Origin: Sulfitobacter sp. BSw21498 | GTDB taxonomy: Bacteria; Pseudomonadota; Alphaproteobacteria; Rhodobacterales; Rhodobacteraceae | Reading direction: 5' to 3' | Assembly (NCBI RefSeq): GCF_006064855.1 | Contig: NZ_CP040753.1 | Location: 2,708,001 to 2,772,000, forward strand | DNA: 64,000 nucleotides | Part shown: one piece after another, positions 1 through 7,303 of the stretch | How positions within the stretch are numbered: position 1 is the first letter of the stretch | Layout of the letters: each line of letters begins with the position of its first letter | Notes under the pieces: generated by a model | Databases searched by the model: none | What the model was told of the DNA's origin: nothing | The model's input: only the letters and a program-made list of their open reading frames with translations | Translations under genes and position numbers: made by a program

Positions 1-153
1 AACGCGGTTCATCACATCGGTGACCAGAAACGCCAGCGGATAGGTGAACGCGCCCCATGTCAGCCATTGGCCAAACAGGAATTGAACAAGGATGTTGGAG
101 GCCACAACAATGGCGGCCATAGCAAGAATGCCGGGAAGATAGGTGCGTGTCAT
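1..153 (-). CDS. yhhQ: Queuosine precursor transporter (VUT/YhhQ family), N-terminal part only
   Basis: The first 51 residues can be read; the rest lies beyond the left edge. The protein starts at an ATG at 153 and shows an N-terminal hydrophobic segment (about residues 8-27, LAMAAIVVASNILVQF) followed by TYPLAFLVTDVMNR. The T-Y-P-L-x-F-L-V-T-D-V-x-N block is typical of the VUT/YhhQ inner-membrane carriers that import queuosine precursors such as preQ0/preQ1 for tRNA modification. The Shine-Dalgarno is weak. Family assignment rests on this short block, but the block is distinctive. The neighbouring gene on the same strand (phytase-like) ends 94 bases upstream, so the two are probably separate units. 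Confidence 0.75.
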   Translation of the reverse strand, partial: MTRTYLPGILAMAAIVVASNILVQFLFGQWLTWGAFTYPLAFLVTDVMNRV

Positions 154-246
154 ATTTGGAACCGTTTTGTGCAAGGGTGCGGCGACTTGGCCTGCGGGGA
201 TCGCAGACAGTCATGCGTTGTAGGGATCGCATGCCATTCGCGCAAG

Positions 247-1143
247 CTATTGTGTGATCGTCAGTTCGATAACCTGGGTTTGCTGCACAGATAGGAAATT
301 ATCGTCTGAAATCATCGTCACACGCGTACGCCCGACACCATCGCGCCAAACGGTCAGCGCCTCGAGGTTGTCATACCGCGCAGGCAAGGTTTGCAACAAG
401 GTCACGGCGGAGGTCTGGTCGCCCGCCAGTTCGATCCGCCGCAATCGGGTGCGAAACCCCAGCGGGGTTACCGTTCGCTCAAGTAAATACAGCCGACCTT
501 CATCGTCGAAATCGGCACCGACAGGCACGAACGGGCTGTCTTTTTCAAGGTAGGCGGCAATGCTCCACGCGTCGTTTTGATACTTATACAGCGGTATTTG
601 ATTGCTGCGCGTATCCTCCGGCAGCGCGTACAGCGACCCTTCGGCATCCACCGCCAGTGCCTCGAAGCCAGCATTTTCCCTTAGCGATGCCCCTTGGGGC
701 GGGGCGATGATTTGCTGGGTCGTGCCATCGGCTAGATTTGTGCGCGCGATGCGGTGCTGCCCCTCGTAGCTGATAAAGATGCTGCCATCGGGCGCAATCG
801 CCAGCCCTTCGGCATCGGTATGGGGCCTGTCCATCACCGCACCGTTTTCATCACGCAAGGCAACCGAATGTATCACCTCTAAGCCCGTCAACGTGCCAAG
901 CGCATCCCGCGTCAGGTCGGCCACTATGATACGCCCGCGGTCGCTGATGACAGTCATTTGTTTGCCATCCGCGCGCATCTCGGCACCCGACAGGCCGCCG
1001 AACCAAGGGGCGTCGTTATCCCAATCCAGCTGCGTGTGATGCACAACGGGGCCATTTGCGCCCGCTGCAAGAGCAGCGGAGGCAAAGCCAAGGGCAAAGA
1101 GAATCTGTAGCAAGTTTAGTTCGAATCCAGCACAGATTGGCAC
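247..1143 (-). CDS. Phytase-like esterase domain protein, secreted
   Basis: This 298-residue protein has an N-terminal hydrophobic stretch ending in SAALA, read as a signal peptide, then repeated beta-propeller-like strands (GGLSGAEM, AEGLAIAPDGSIFISYE, GFEALAVDAEGSLYALPE, NLEALTVW). This pattern fits the esterase-like-activity-of-phytase family (PF13449), secreted proteins of mostly unknown substrate. The reading frame opens with a GTG at 1143 that overlaps the end of mepA by 28 bases. A TTG at 1113, just after the mepA stop, would start directly at the signal peptide and is an alternative start. It is the last gene of a three-gene overlapping operon with the MFS transporter and mepA. The true substrate cannot be read from sequence. 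Confidence 0.75.
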   Translation of the reverse strand: MPICAGFELNLLQILFALGFASAALAAGANGPVVHHTQLDWDNDAPWFGGLSGAEMRADGKQMTVISDRGRIIVADLTRDALGTLTGLEVIHSVALRDENGAVMDRPHTDAEGLAIAPDGSIFISYEGQHRIARTNLADGTTQQIIAPPQGASLRENAGFEALAVDAEGSLYALPEDTRSNQIPLYKYQNDAWSIAAYLEKDSPFVPVGADFDDEGRLYLLERTVTPLGFRTRLRRIELAGDQTSAVTLLQTLPARYDNLEALTVWRDGVGRTRVTMISDDNFLSVQQTQVIELTITQ

Positions 1144-2051
1144 TGCGCAGGCAGATCAGCGAGCAACAGTTCACGTTTTGGCTTGCGCTTGGGGGCATTA
1201 GGGTTCGGTGGGGGCGGGTTCAGGATATTCGCCTGCCATTGACGTGCATCCGCGCAGCCGTCGCCTGCGGGGGGCGGATCCTGGTTAACGCAACCGGTTG
1301 CGCCTTTCGGGCAGCTCAGCCGGACGTGGAAATGATAGTGGTGCCCGTACCAAGGGCGAATTTTGCGCAGCCAGCTCCGGTCCCCCTTTTCATCGGCGCA
1401 CATCTGCACCTTGGCACCGGGGAACACGAAAATACGCGCAACACGCGGGTCGGATGCAGCGGCCTTGAGCACCTGATGGTGCTGCGGCGTCCAGCTGCTG
1501 TTCACATAGGCACCGCTAGCGCGGCGCATCGAGATGGACGAAATGTTTTCACGCTGCGACCGGCTAAGCGACAGAGATTTAGGCGGGAGCATCCATATAT
1601 CCGCGTCCAAACCCATCTGGTGACTGGCGTGCCCGGTCAGCATCGGCCCGCCACGCGGCTGGCTGATATCACCGACATAGATTCCTTTCCAACCGGGTTG
1701 CTGCGCTGCCTTTGCGCTAAGCTGTTTGATGTAATCGATCATCTCTGGGTGGCCCCAGTTGCGGTTGCGCGACAGGCGCATCGCTTGCCAGGTTGGCCCC
1801 GTGTCGGCCAGCTGCTGCCCCCCTGCGACGCAGCCCTTGGCATAGCTGCCATAGGCGGCGGAAGACTGCCGAGAGCCATCGGATTTCGCGCCGAAAAGCT
1901 TCTTTGCTTGAATGTTGCTGCGCGCACCACCCGACGATCCGATGGTTGGCAGGATTTTGGATGCCTCTGCATTCGGCTTGGACGAAGACCCGCCGCAAGC
2001 CGCCAGGGCAAGGGCCAGCACGGTACAAGTGAGGAATCGGGACAGGATCAT
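1116..2051 (-). CDS. mepA: Penicillin-insensitive murein endopeptidase MepA (M74), lipoprotein
   Basis: MepA is a zinc metalloendopeptidase that cleaves D-Ala-meso-DAP cross-links in the periplasm. The 311-residue protein starts with a lipoprotein signal (LALAAC), so it is probably anchored to a membrane, unlike the soluble E. coli enzyme. The family blocks are visible: GGPMLTGHASHQMGLDADIW carries the HxxGxxxD zinc-binding pattern, and YGHHYHFHVRLSCP near the C-terminus carries the second histidine motif. Conserved cysteines (CVAGGQQL, CPKGATGC) fit the family's disulfides. Its ATG overlaps the stop of the upstream MFS gene by 4 bases (ATGA), showing translational coupling. Confidence 0.92.
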   Translation of the reverse strand: MILSRFLTCTVLALALAACGGSSSKPNAEASKILPTIGSSGGARSNIQAKKLFGAKSDGSRQSSAAYGSYAKGCVAGGQQLADTGPTWQAMRLSRNRNWGHPEMIDYIKQLSAKAAQQPGWKGIYVGDISQPRGGPMLTGHASHQMGLDADIWMLPPKSLSLSRSQRENISSISMRRASGAYVNSSWTPQHHQVLKAAASDPRVARIFVFPGAKVQMCADEKGDRSWLRKIRPWYGHHYHFHVRLSCPKGATGCVNQDPPPAGDGCADARQWQANILNPPPPNPNAPKRKPKRELLLADLPAQCQSVLDSN

Positions 2052-3421
2052 TTGGCGAAATCTCCGTTGGGTTTTACCCAGATTAACAGAACCAGACCGA
2101 TGATGAACAGCCCCACAACGGGGGCGATCCCGATCCGCTGGTTGCCCGACAGGTCGCTGGCGACAGCGATCAAAGCCGGTGCCAAAAACGATGTAGCTTT
2201 GCCCGACAATGCGTAAAGGCCAAATGCCTCGGTCATGCGATCAGGGTTGCCCTGACGGGTCAACATATTGCGCGACGAGGCCTGCAACGCCCCCCCCGCT
2301 GCACCGATCAGCGCACCGGCGATGTAAAAGGCGATGTCGGGCACAGCAGACCCTTCGGCCAGCGCGACGCCCATAATTGAGCCAGGGGTCAGCGAGATAA
2401 TCAGCACAGCCGTGGCGATCAGGATCAGACAGCAGGTCACGATAACGGGCATCGGCCCAATCGCGCGATCCACACGCCCCCCGACCCAAGAGAACACCGC
2501 GCCGGAAATCGCCGCGAGTATCCCAAAGACCCCGATATCAATAATGCTCCAGTTCAAGACACCAAGCGCATATATCCCACCGAACGTGTACATTCCGTTA
2601 AGGGCATCGCGATAAAACATCGATGACCCCAGATAGGCCAGAAGCGAAGGATGGCGCGGCAGGTTCTTGAGCGTGACCCGAAGATCCGCCAACCCTTTGC
2701 CCACCCGGTACCGCGCGGCACCTTTTACAGGCGTATCGCGCACATACAAAAAGAAAGGGATCATGAAAACGGCGTACCAGATCGCCGTTAACGGGCCGAC
2801 AATGCGGGTGTCAGCCTTGGTCGCCGGATCAAGCCCGAACAGCGGGTTTAGCCCTGCCATCGTGCGCCCCGTGCTGCCTGCCTGAAAAAGCGCGATCATC
2901 ACGATCAGCGCCAGAACACCGCCGACATAGCCAAACGCCCAGCCCGACCCCGACAGCCGCCCGCGTTCGCCGGGATCGGGGTGCAGTTCGGGCAGGTAAG
3001 AGTTGGTAAAAATCGTCGCGAACTCCATCCCGATCAGGCCGATGCCGAAAAAGAACAACGCCCAAACAACCGAGAAATCCTGCGGTGCCGTCCACCAAAG
3101 CCCGCCCGATCCCACGACATACAGTGCAGAAAATAGCCATATCCACGGCATCCGCTTGCCCGTTGAATCCGCAACCGCCCCGAGCGTCGGTGCCAAGATC
3201 GCAATAAGGATGCCCGCAGCCGTCAGGCCATACCCCCAATAGGCTTGCGCCTGCGCCTTGGCGGCCTCGAGCGCCATACCACCCTCGACCAGATTTGCCG
3301 TCGCCGTTTGGGCGAAATAGGGGCCGAAAATGAACGTCAAAAGGAGCGTGTTGTAGGGCTGGCTGGCCCAGTCAAAGAAGTACCAGCCCCAGATCTTCTT
3401 TCGCGCTGATGTGGCTGCCAT
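2048..3421 (-). CDS. MFS transporter, UMF1/Atg22-like family
   Basis: This 457-residue protein has about 12 membrane segments. The N-terminal WGWYFFDWASQPYNTLLLTFIFGPYFA matches the UMF1 (Atg22-like) branch of the major facilitator superfamily, which often carries the FDWANSPY-type signature. I chose the ATG at 3421 because AGGAGAGA lies 6-8 bases upstream; a longer frame reaches 3475 but has no such site. The substrate is unknown; amino-acid export is known for the yeast vacuolar relatives, but this cannot be transferred. It is the first gene of an overlapping operon with mepA and the phytase-like gene, which suggests a shared role at the envelope or in nutrient scavenging (inference). Confidence 0.85.
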   Translation of the reverse strand: MAATSARKKIWGWYFFDWASQPYNTLLLTFIFGPYFAQTATANLVEGGMALEAAKAQAQAYWGYGLTAAGILIAILAPTLGAVADSTGKRMPWIWLFSALYVVGSGGLWWTAPQDFSVVWALFFFGIGLIGMEFATIFTNSYLPELHPDPGERGRLSGSGWAFGYVGGVLALIVMIALFQAGSTGRTMAGLNPLFGLDPATKADTRIVGPLTAIWYAVFMIPFFLYVRDTPVKGAARYRVGKGLADLRVTLKNLPRHPSLLAYLGSSMFYRDALNGMYTFGGIYALGVLNWSIIDIGVFGILAAISGAVFSWVGGRVDRAIGPMPVIVTCCLILIATAVLIISLTPGSIMGVALAEGSAVPDIAFYIAGALIGAAGGALQASSRNMLTRQGNPDRMTEAFGLYALSGKATSFLAPALIAVASDLSGNQRIGIAPVVGLFIIGLVLLIWVKPNGDFAK

Positions 3422-3490
3422 GACTGCTCTCTCCTGTTTCAAGCGACGGTAGTGCAGCAACAGGGCGCGACGCAAGTCTGCGAATGGCTC

Positions 3491-3505
3491 TCCCGCGTAG
3501 CGGGA
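3491..3505. repeat. Small inverted repeat in the divergent gap before the BLUF gene
   Basis: TCCCGC and GCGGGA flank a 3-base spacer. It sits in the 195-base region between the MFS gene (minus) and the BLUF gene (plus), about 110 bases before the BLUF ATG. A second, shorter pair (TGTC-N4-GACA) follows at 3520-3531. It could be an operator half or chance; the rest of the gap is AT-richer and probably holds the promoter for the BLUF gene. Confidence 0.25.
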
Positions 3506-3616
3506 AGGGCGTTTTGATATGTCCTATGACATTCGAACAGGGTCGCTTTTTAAAAACCTTTTGTCTAAAGAAGATCAAGAACAATGCCCCGTTAAGATAT
3601 TTTTAGGAGACCCTAT

Positions 3617-3949
3617 ATGGCGATGATCCGGCTTCTCTATTTCAGCACCGCAGTTCCATCCGTTTCCAAAGCCGATGTCGCAGAAATATTTACCATCGCA
3701 GTGTGTGAAAACGAAAAGCACAGCGTCACGGGGGCCTTGGCATATAACGGGCGCAACTTCTGTCAGGTGCTGGAAGGTGAAGAAGCTGACGTACACCGGT
3801 TGATCGAAAATATTCGCAATGACGCGCGGCACAGCGGCTTTAAAATCCTCGATGAAAAACAGATCGAGACCCGGCATTTCGCCGATTGGTCGATGCTTAA
3901 AGTCGACAGTCTTGATTTCTCTGTCGTCATCAACGCGATGCAAGCGTAA
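3617..3949 (+). CDS. Short BLUF-domain blue-light photoreceptor
   Basis: The 110-residue protein is little more than one BLUF domain, which binds FAD non-covalently and senses blue light. All key residues are present with the spacing of AppA: Tyr8, Asn32, Gln50, Trp91 and Met93 (AppA Tyr21, Asn45, Gln63, Trp104, Met106, a constant offset of 13). The VTGALAYNGRNFCQVLEGE block is typical. There is no output domain, so it should act by binding a partner. TAGGAGA stands 7 bases before the ATG. It is followed by a hairpin terminator and so forms a single-gene unit; no light-related gene is next to it, and the partner is unknown. Confidence 0.95.
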   Translation: MAMIRLLYFSTAVPSVSKADVAEIFTIAVCENEKHSVTGALAYNGRNFCQVLEGEEADVHRLIENIRNDARHSGFKILDEKQIETRHFADWSMLKVDSLDFSVVINAMQA

Positions 3950-3964
3950 AATAATGCGAATTCG

Positions 3965-4005
3965 ACAAGGGCGGCGGGGCTAAAGCCGCGCTGCTCTTGT
4001 TCTTT
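3965..4005 (+). terminator. Intrinsic terminator after the BLUF gene
   Basis: A 16-base-pair stem (3965-3980 with 3985-4000, two G-U pairs and one mismatch) closes a TAAA loop and is followed by TCTTT. It lies 15 bases after the BLUF stop codon and separates it from yggT. Confidence 0.7.
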
Positions 4006-4051
4006 GGCGCGGGCGCACATACCTTCGCGCTGTGCAACGAAAGGCCCCCCT

Positions 4052-4339
4052 ATGACATCCCTTTTTCAGATCCTGATGCTCGTGCTGAACATCGTTTGGT
4101 TCATCATCATCGCGCATGTCATCATGAGCTGGCTGATTAATTTTCAAGTCTTAAACCTTCGTCAACCTTTGGTGGCGCAAGTTTGGGACGGGCTCAATCG
4201 CTTGCTGGAGCCTGTCTATAGCCGCGTCCGCAGCATTCTGCCGCAGATGGGCGGGCTTGACCTCGCGCCGTTGGTCGTCCTGATCGCGGTCGCTGTTCTG
4301 CGTATCCTGCTTATCAACAACGCTGCAATGTTCTACTAA
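4052..4339 (+). CDS. YggT family membrane protein
   Basis: This 95-residue protein has two membrane helices (about residues 4-26 and 70-92) separated by a short loop with the family signature NLRQPLV...LNRLLEPVYSRVRSILP. YggT proteins are conserved small inner-membrane proteins; links to cell division, envelope integrity and osmotic stress have been proposed, but the biochemical role is not settled. I use the ATG at 4052, which begins directly at the first helix; an upstream ATG at 4004 in frame adds 16 unlikely residues and overlaps the terminator region. It is a single gene ahead of recQ with a 109-base gap. Confidence 0.9.
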   Translation: MTSLFQILMLVLNIVWFIIIAHVIMSWLINFQVLNLRQPLVAQVWDGLNRLLEPVYSRVRSILPQMGGLDLAPLVVLIAVAVLRILLINNAAMFY

Positions 4340-4448
4340 TCGGGCATCTTCTGGGGCCTTGGCCCTGCCGGACGCACGGGCAGGGATTGTCCCCCGCCCG
4401 CGACTATGAGATTCTGCATGCTGCAGGTTAGATACAGTTGGGTTTTTC

Positions 4449-6494
4449 ATGTCAGGCGCTGCCACGCTACTTCGTGATGTCTTTGGGTTCGACGGGTTCC
4501 GTCCTGGTCAACAAGAGATCGTAGAGGCCGTTACCGCCGGTGAAAACACGCTGGCGATCATGCCCACCGGGGGCGGTAAGTCCCTGTGTTTCCAGATGCC
4601 TGCGTTGCTGCGGGATGGGGTGACGGTCGTTATATCTCCGCTTATTGCGTTGATGCGTGATCAGGTCCGCGCCTTGCAAGAGCTTGGCGTGGGGGCCGGG
4701 GCGCTGACCTCGGGTAACACGCCCGAAGAAACCGATGCCGTGTGGGAAGGGCTCGAAGCGGGCACGCTCAAGCTATTGTATATGGCACCCGAACGGCTCG
4801 CCGCGGGGTCAGTCACCGGCATGTTAAAGCGTGTCGGCGTGTCATTGATCGCTGTGGATGAGGCGCATTGCGTCAGCCAGTGGGGCCATGATTTTCGCCC
4901 TGACTATTTGCGCATTGGTGAATTGCGACGCACGCTGGATGTGCCTCTGGCCGCCTTTACCGCGACGGCAGATGCCGAAACTCAAGCCGAGATCATCCAG
5001 AAGCTTTTTGACGGAGCCCCGCCACGCGCCTTCCTGCGCGGGTTCGACCGTCCCAATATCCATCTGGCTTTTGCTGCCAAAAACGGACCGCGCGCGCAGA
5101 TTTTGAACTTTGCCAGCGCGCGTAAGGGGCAGTCTGGCATCGTCTATTGCGGCACCCGTGCGAAAACCGAAGGGCTTGCCAAAGCGCTGCGCGATGACGG
5201 GCATCTGGCTCTGCATTATCACGGCGGGATGGAAGCAGACGACCGCCGCACGGCAGAACGCCGCTTCCAACAAGAAGACGGGCTGATCGTCGTGGCGACC
5301 GTGGCCTTTGGCATGGGGATCGACAAACCGGACATTCGGTGGGTCGCCCATGCCGATCTGCCCAAATCCATTGAAGCTTACTATCAGGAAATCGGACGCG
5401 CGGGCCGCGACGGTGCCCCGGCTGAAACGCTTACGCTGTTTGGTCCCGATGACATCCGTTTGCGGCGCAGCCAAATTGACGAAGGGCTGGCCCCGCCCGA
5501 ACGACGCGCGGCGGATCATGCCCGATTGAACGCCCTACTGGGGCTTGCCGAGGCGCTGGAATGTCGCCGCCTGAACCTGCTTAAATATTTTGACGAAAGC
5601 GACGTGAGTTGCGAAAATTGTGACCTCTGCGACTCGCCTGTGGAGGTGTTCGACGGCACCACGGCGGTACGCAAGGCGCTGTCGGCGATGCTGCGCACCG
5701 AGGAATGGTTCGGCGCGGGTCATTTGATCGACATCCTGCTTGGCAATGAAACTGACAAGATCCGCGAGCGCGGGCATAGCGACCTGCCGACGTATGGGGT
5801 GGGAAAGGAATATGACAAACGCGAATGGCAGGCCGTGTTCAGGCAGATGATGGGCCACGATCTCGTGCGCCCTGACGCTGCGCGCCACGGTGCGTTGCGG
5901 ATGACCGATGCCGCGCTGCCCATTCTACGCGGCGAGGCGTCTATCTCTCTGCGCCGCGACAGTATTCGTGCCGCCGCAGCGCAGCGCCGCCCCGCGGTAA
6001 AAGCAATGGTCAGCGACGAAGATGCGCCGCTGCTGTCGGCGCTCAAGGCCAAACGTCGGGGGCTCGCAGAGGCCGCGAAAGTGCCCGCATACATCATTTT
6101 CAATGACCGCACGCTGATCGAGATGGCCGAGAAACGGCCAGCGACATTGGACGCGATGGCGCGTATCGGCGGTGTTGGGGCGAAAAAGCTCGAGAACTTC
6201 GGCGATGCGTTTCTAGAGGTGATCAACGGCGCTGCGGCCGAAATGCACCCGACACGCCGCAAGCTGGCAGGGCGGGCCGCGGGGTCCGTCTTTGATCAGC
6301 TGCAAGAAGTCCAAACCACGCTGTCACGGGGCGCGGACGGCGGCGAAAAACCCCTGAGCTGCTCGACGTCGTTACTGGCGAAAGTGGCGCAACTTCATGC
6401 GCCGAACCTCGATGCAATAGAGCGTATCCTGGGCGAGAAACGAACCGAAAGGTTTGGCCCCGCATTTCTGGACGTCCTGCAGCAAGCGGGCTAG
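4449..6494 (+). CDS. recQ: ATP-dependent DNA helicase RecQ
   Basis: RecQ is a 3'-5' superfamily 2 helicase of recombinational repair. The 681-residue protein has Walker A PTGGGKS (Lys44), DEAH at 137-140, the aromatic-rich loop that follows it (SQWGHDFRPDY), motif VI QEIGRAGRDG, the RecQ-C-terminal zinc site with cysteines in CRRLNLLKYF and CENCDLC, a winged-helix region, and a single C-terminal HRDC domain around 510-590 (KVPAYIIFNDRTL, IGGVGAKK). About 85 residues follow the HRDC. No clear Shine-Dalgarno precedes the ATG. It lies 29 bases before yaaA, so both stress-linked genes may be co-transcribed. Confidence 0.96.
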   Translation: MSGAATLLRDVFGFDGFRPGQQEIVEAVTAGENTLAIMPTGGGKSLCFQMPALLRDGVTVVISPLIALMRDQVRALQELGVGAGALTSGNTPEETDAVWEGLEAGTLKLLYMAPERLAAGSVTGMLKRVGVSLIAVDEAHCVSQWGHDFRPDYLRIGELRRTLDVPLAAFTATADAETQAEIIQKLFDGAPPRAFLRGFDRPNIHLAFAAKNGPRAQILNFASARKGQSGIVYCGTRAKTEGLAKALRDDGHLALHYHGGMEADDRRTAERRFQQEDGLIVVATVAFGMGIDKPDIRWVAHADLPKSIEAYYQEIGRAGRDGAPAETLTLFGPDDIRLRRSQIDEGLAPPERRAADHARLNALLGLAEALECRRLNLLKYFDESDVSCENCDLCDSPVEVFDGTTAVRKALSAMLRTEEWFGAGHLIDILLGNETDKIRERGHSDLPTYGVGKEYDKREWQAVFRQMMGHDLVRPDAARHGALRMTDAALPILRGEASISLRRDSIRAAAAQRRPAVKAMVSDEDAPLLSALKAKRRGLAEAAKVPAYIIFNDRTLIEMAEKRPATLDAMARIGGVGAKKLENFGDAFLEVINGAAAEMHPTRRKLAGRAAGSVFDQLQEVQTTLSRGADGGEKPLSCSTSLLAKVAQLHAPNLDAIERILGEKRTERFGPAFLDVLQQAG

Positions 6495-6523
6495 CTCTTG
6501 CCGCGACCAAATAAGGAAGACCT

Positions 6524-7303
6524 ATGCTGACCGTCATTTCGCCTGCCAAGAAAATGGACTGGACCCCCCGCACCGTCGAGATGACGGCGCCCGATTTGCA
6601 CGATGATGCCGTGGCTTTGGTCAAGGTGGCCCGCGCGCTGAGCGTTGGTGATTTGCAATCATTGATGCACCTGAGCGAAAAACTGGCCCAGCTGAACCGC
6701 GATCGTTTTGCCTCGTTCGAGGAAAACCCCACCCTTGATACTGTGCGTCCCGCTGCATTTGCCTTTGCCGGCGACACCTACCAAGGGCTCGAGGCGACAA
6801 GTTTGGACCCCGATGAAGTGAGCTATGCGCAGGATCATCTGCGAATACTGTCGGGGCTTTATGGCGTACTGCGCCCCTTGGATGCAATTCAGGCCTACCG
6901 GCTTGAAATGGGCAGCCGGTTGAAGACGCCGCAGGGTAAATCGCTGTACGAATACTGGGGCGCGCGTTTGTCCGATGCGTTGAACCAGCAGGCAGAGCAG
7001 ACCAACAGCAGGTTTCTGGTGAACTGCGCCAGTCAGGAATACTTTGGCGCGGTCGACCTGAAGGCGCTGGTCCCCGCTGTCGTGACGCCACAGTTCATGG
7101 AAGACAAATCTGACGGCAAAGGCCCGAAAATTGTCAGCTTCTACGCCAAGAAAGCGCGCGGCGCGATGGCGCGGTTCATTGTGCAGAACCGGCTTACCGA
7201 CTCGGATGCGATCAAGGATTTTGATATCGGCGGGTATGCTTGGAAGCCAGATCTGTCTACGCCGGAAAAACCCGTATTTGTGCGTCCCTATCCCACCAGC
7301 TGA
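6524..7303 (+). CDS. yaaA: Peroxide stress protein YaaA (UPF0246)
   Basis: The 259-residue protein begins MLTVISPAKKMDW, the family signature; LSGLYGVLRPLD, YRLEMG and NCASQEYF blocks are also present. In E. coli YaaA lowers intracellular free iron during hydrogen peroxide stress and limits Fenton damage to DNA; the family also has DNA-binding features. AAGGAAG stands 6 bases before the ATG. It follows recQ closely on the same strand, which would pair DNA repair with oxidative-damage control (inference). Its last 16 bases overlap, tail to tail, the end of the hybrid kinase gene on the other strand, with no space for a separate terminator. Confidence 0.94.
   Translation: MLTVISPAKKMDWTPRTVEMTAPDLHDDAVALVKVARALSVGDLQSLMHLSEKLAQLNRDRFASFEENPTLDTVRPAAFAFAGDTYQGLEATSLDPDEVSYAQDHLRILSGLYGVLRPLDAIQAYRLEMGSRLKTPQGKSLYEYWGARLSDALNQQAEQTNSRFLVNCASQEYFGAVDLKALVPAVVTPQFMEDKSDGKGPKIVSFYAKKARGAMARFIVQNRLTDSDAIKDFDIGGYAWKPDLSTPEKPVFVRPYPTS

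Noticed and set aside
1056..2216. Plus-strand open frame of 386 codons opposite mepA
   Set aside because: It lies opposite mepA, which has clear motifs and a lipoprotein signal. The product is Arg/Ala/His-rich text with no motif, as expected for a shadow frame in GC-rich DNA.
4363..4385. Hairpin CCCTGCC/GGCAGGG between yggT and recQ as a terminator
   Set aside because: The stem is only 7 pairs and no T run follows, so it is not called as a terminator.
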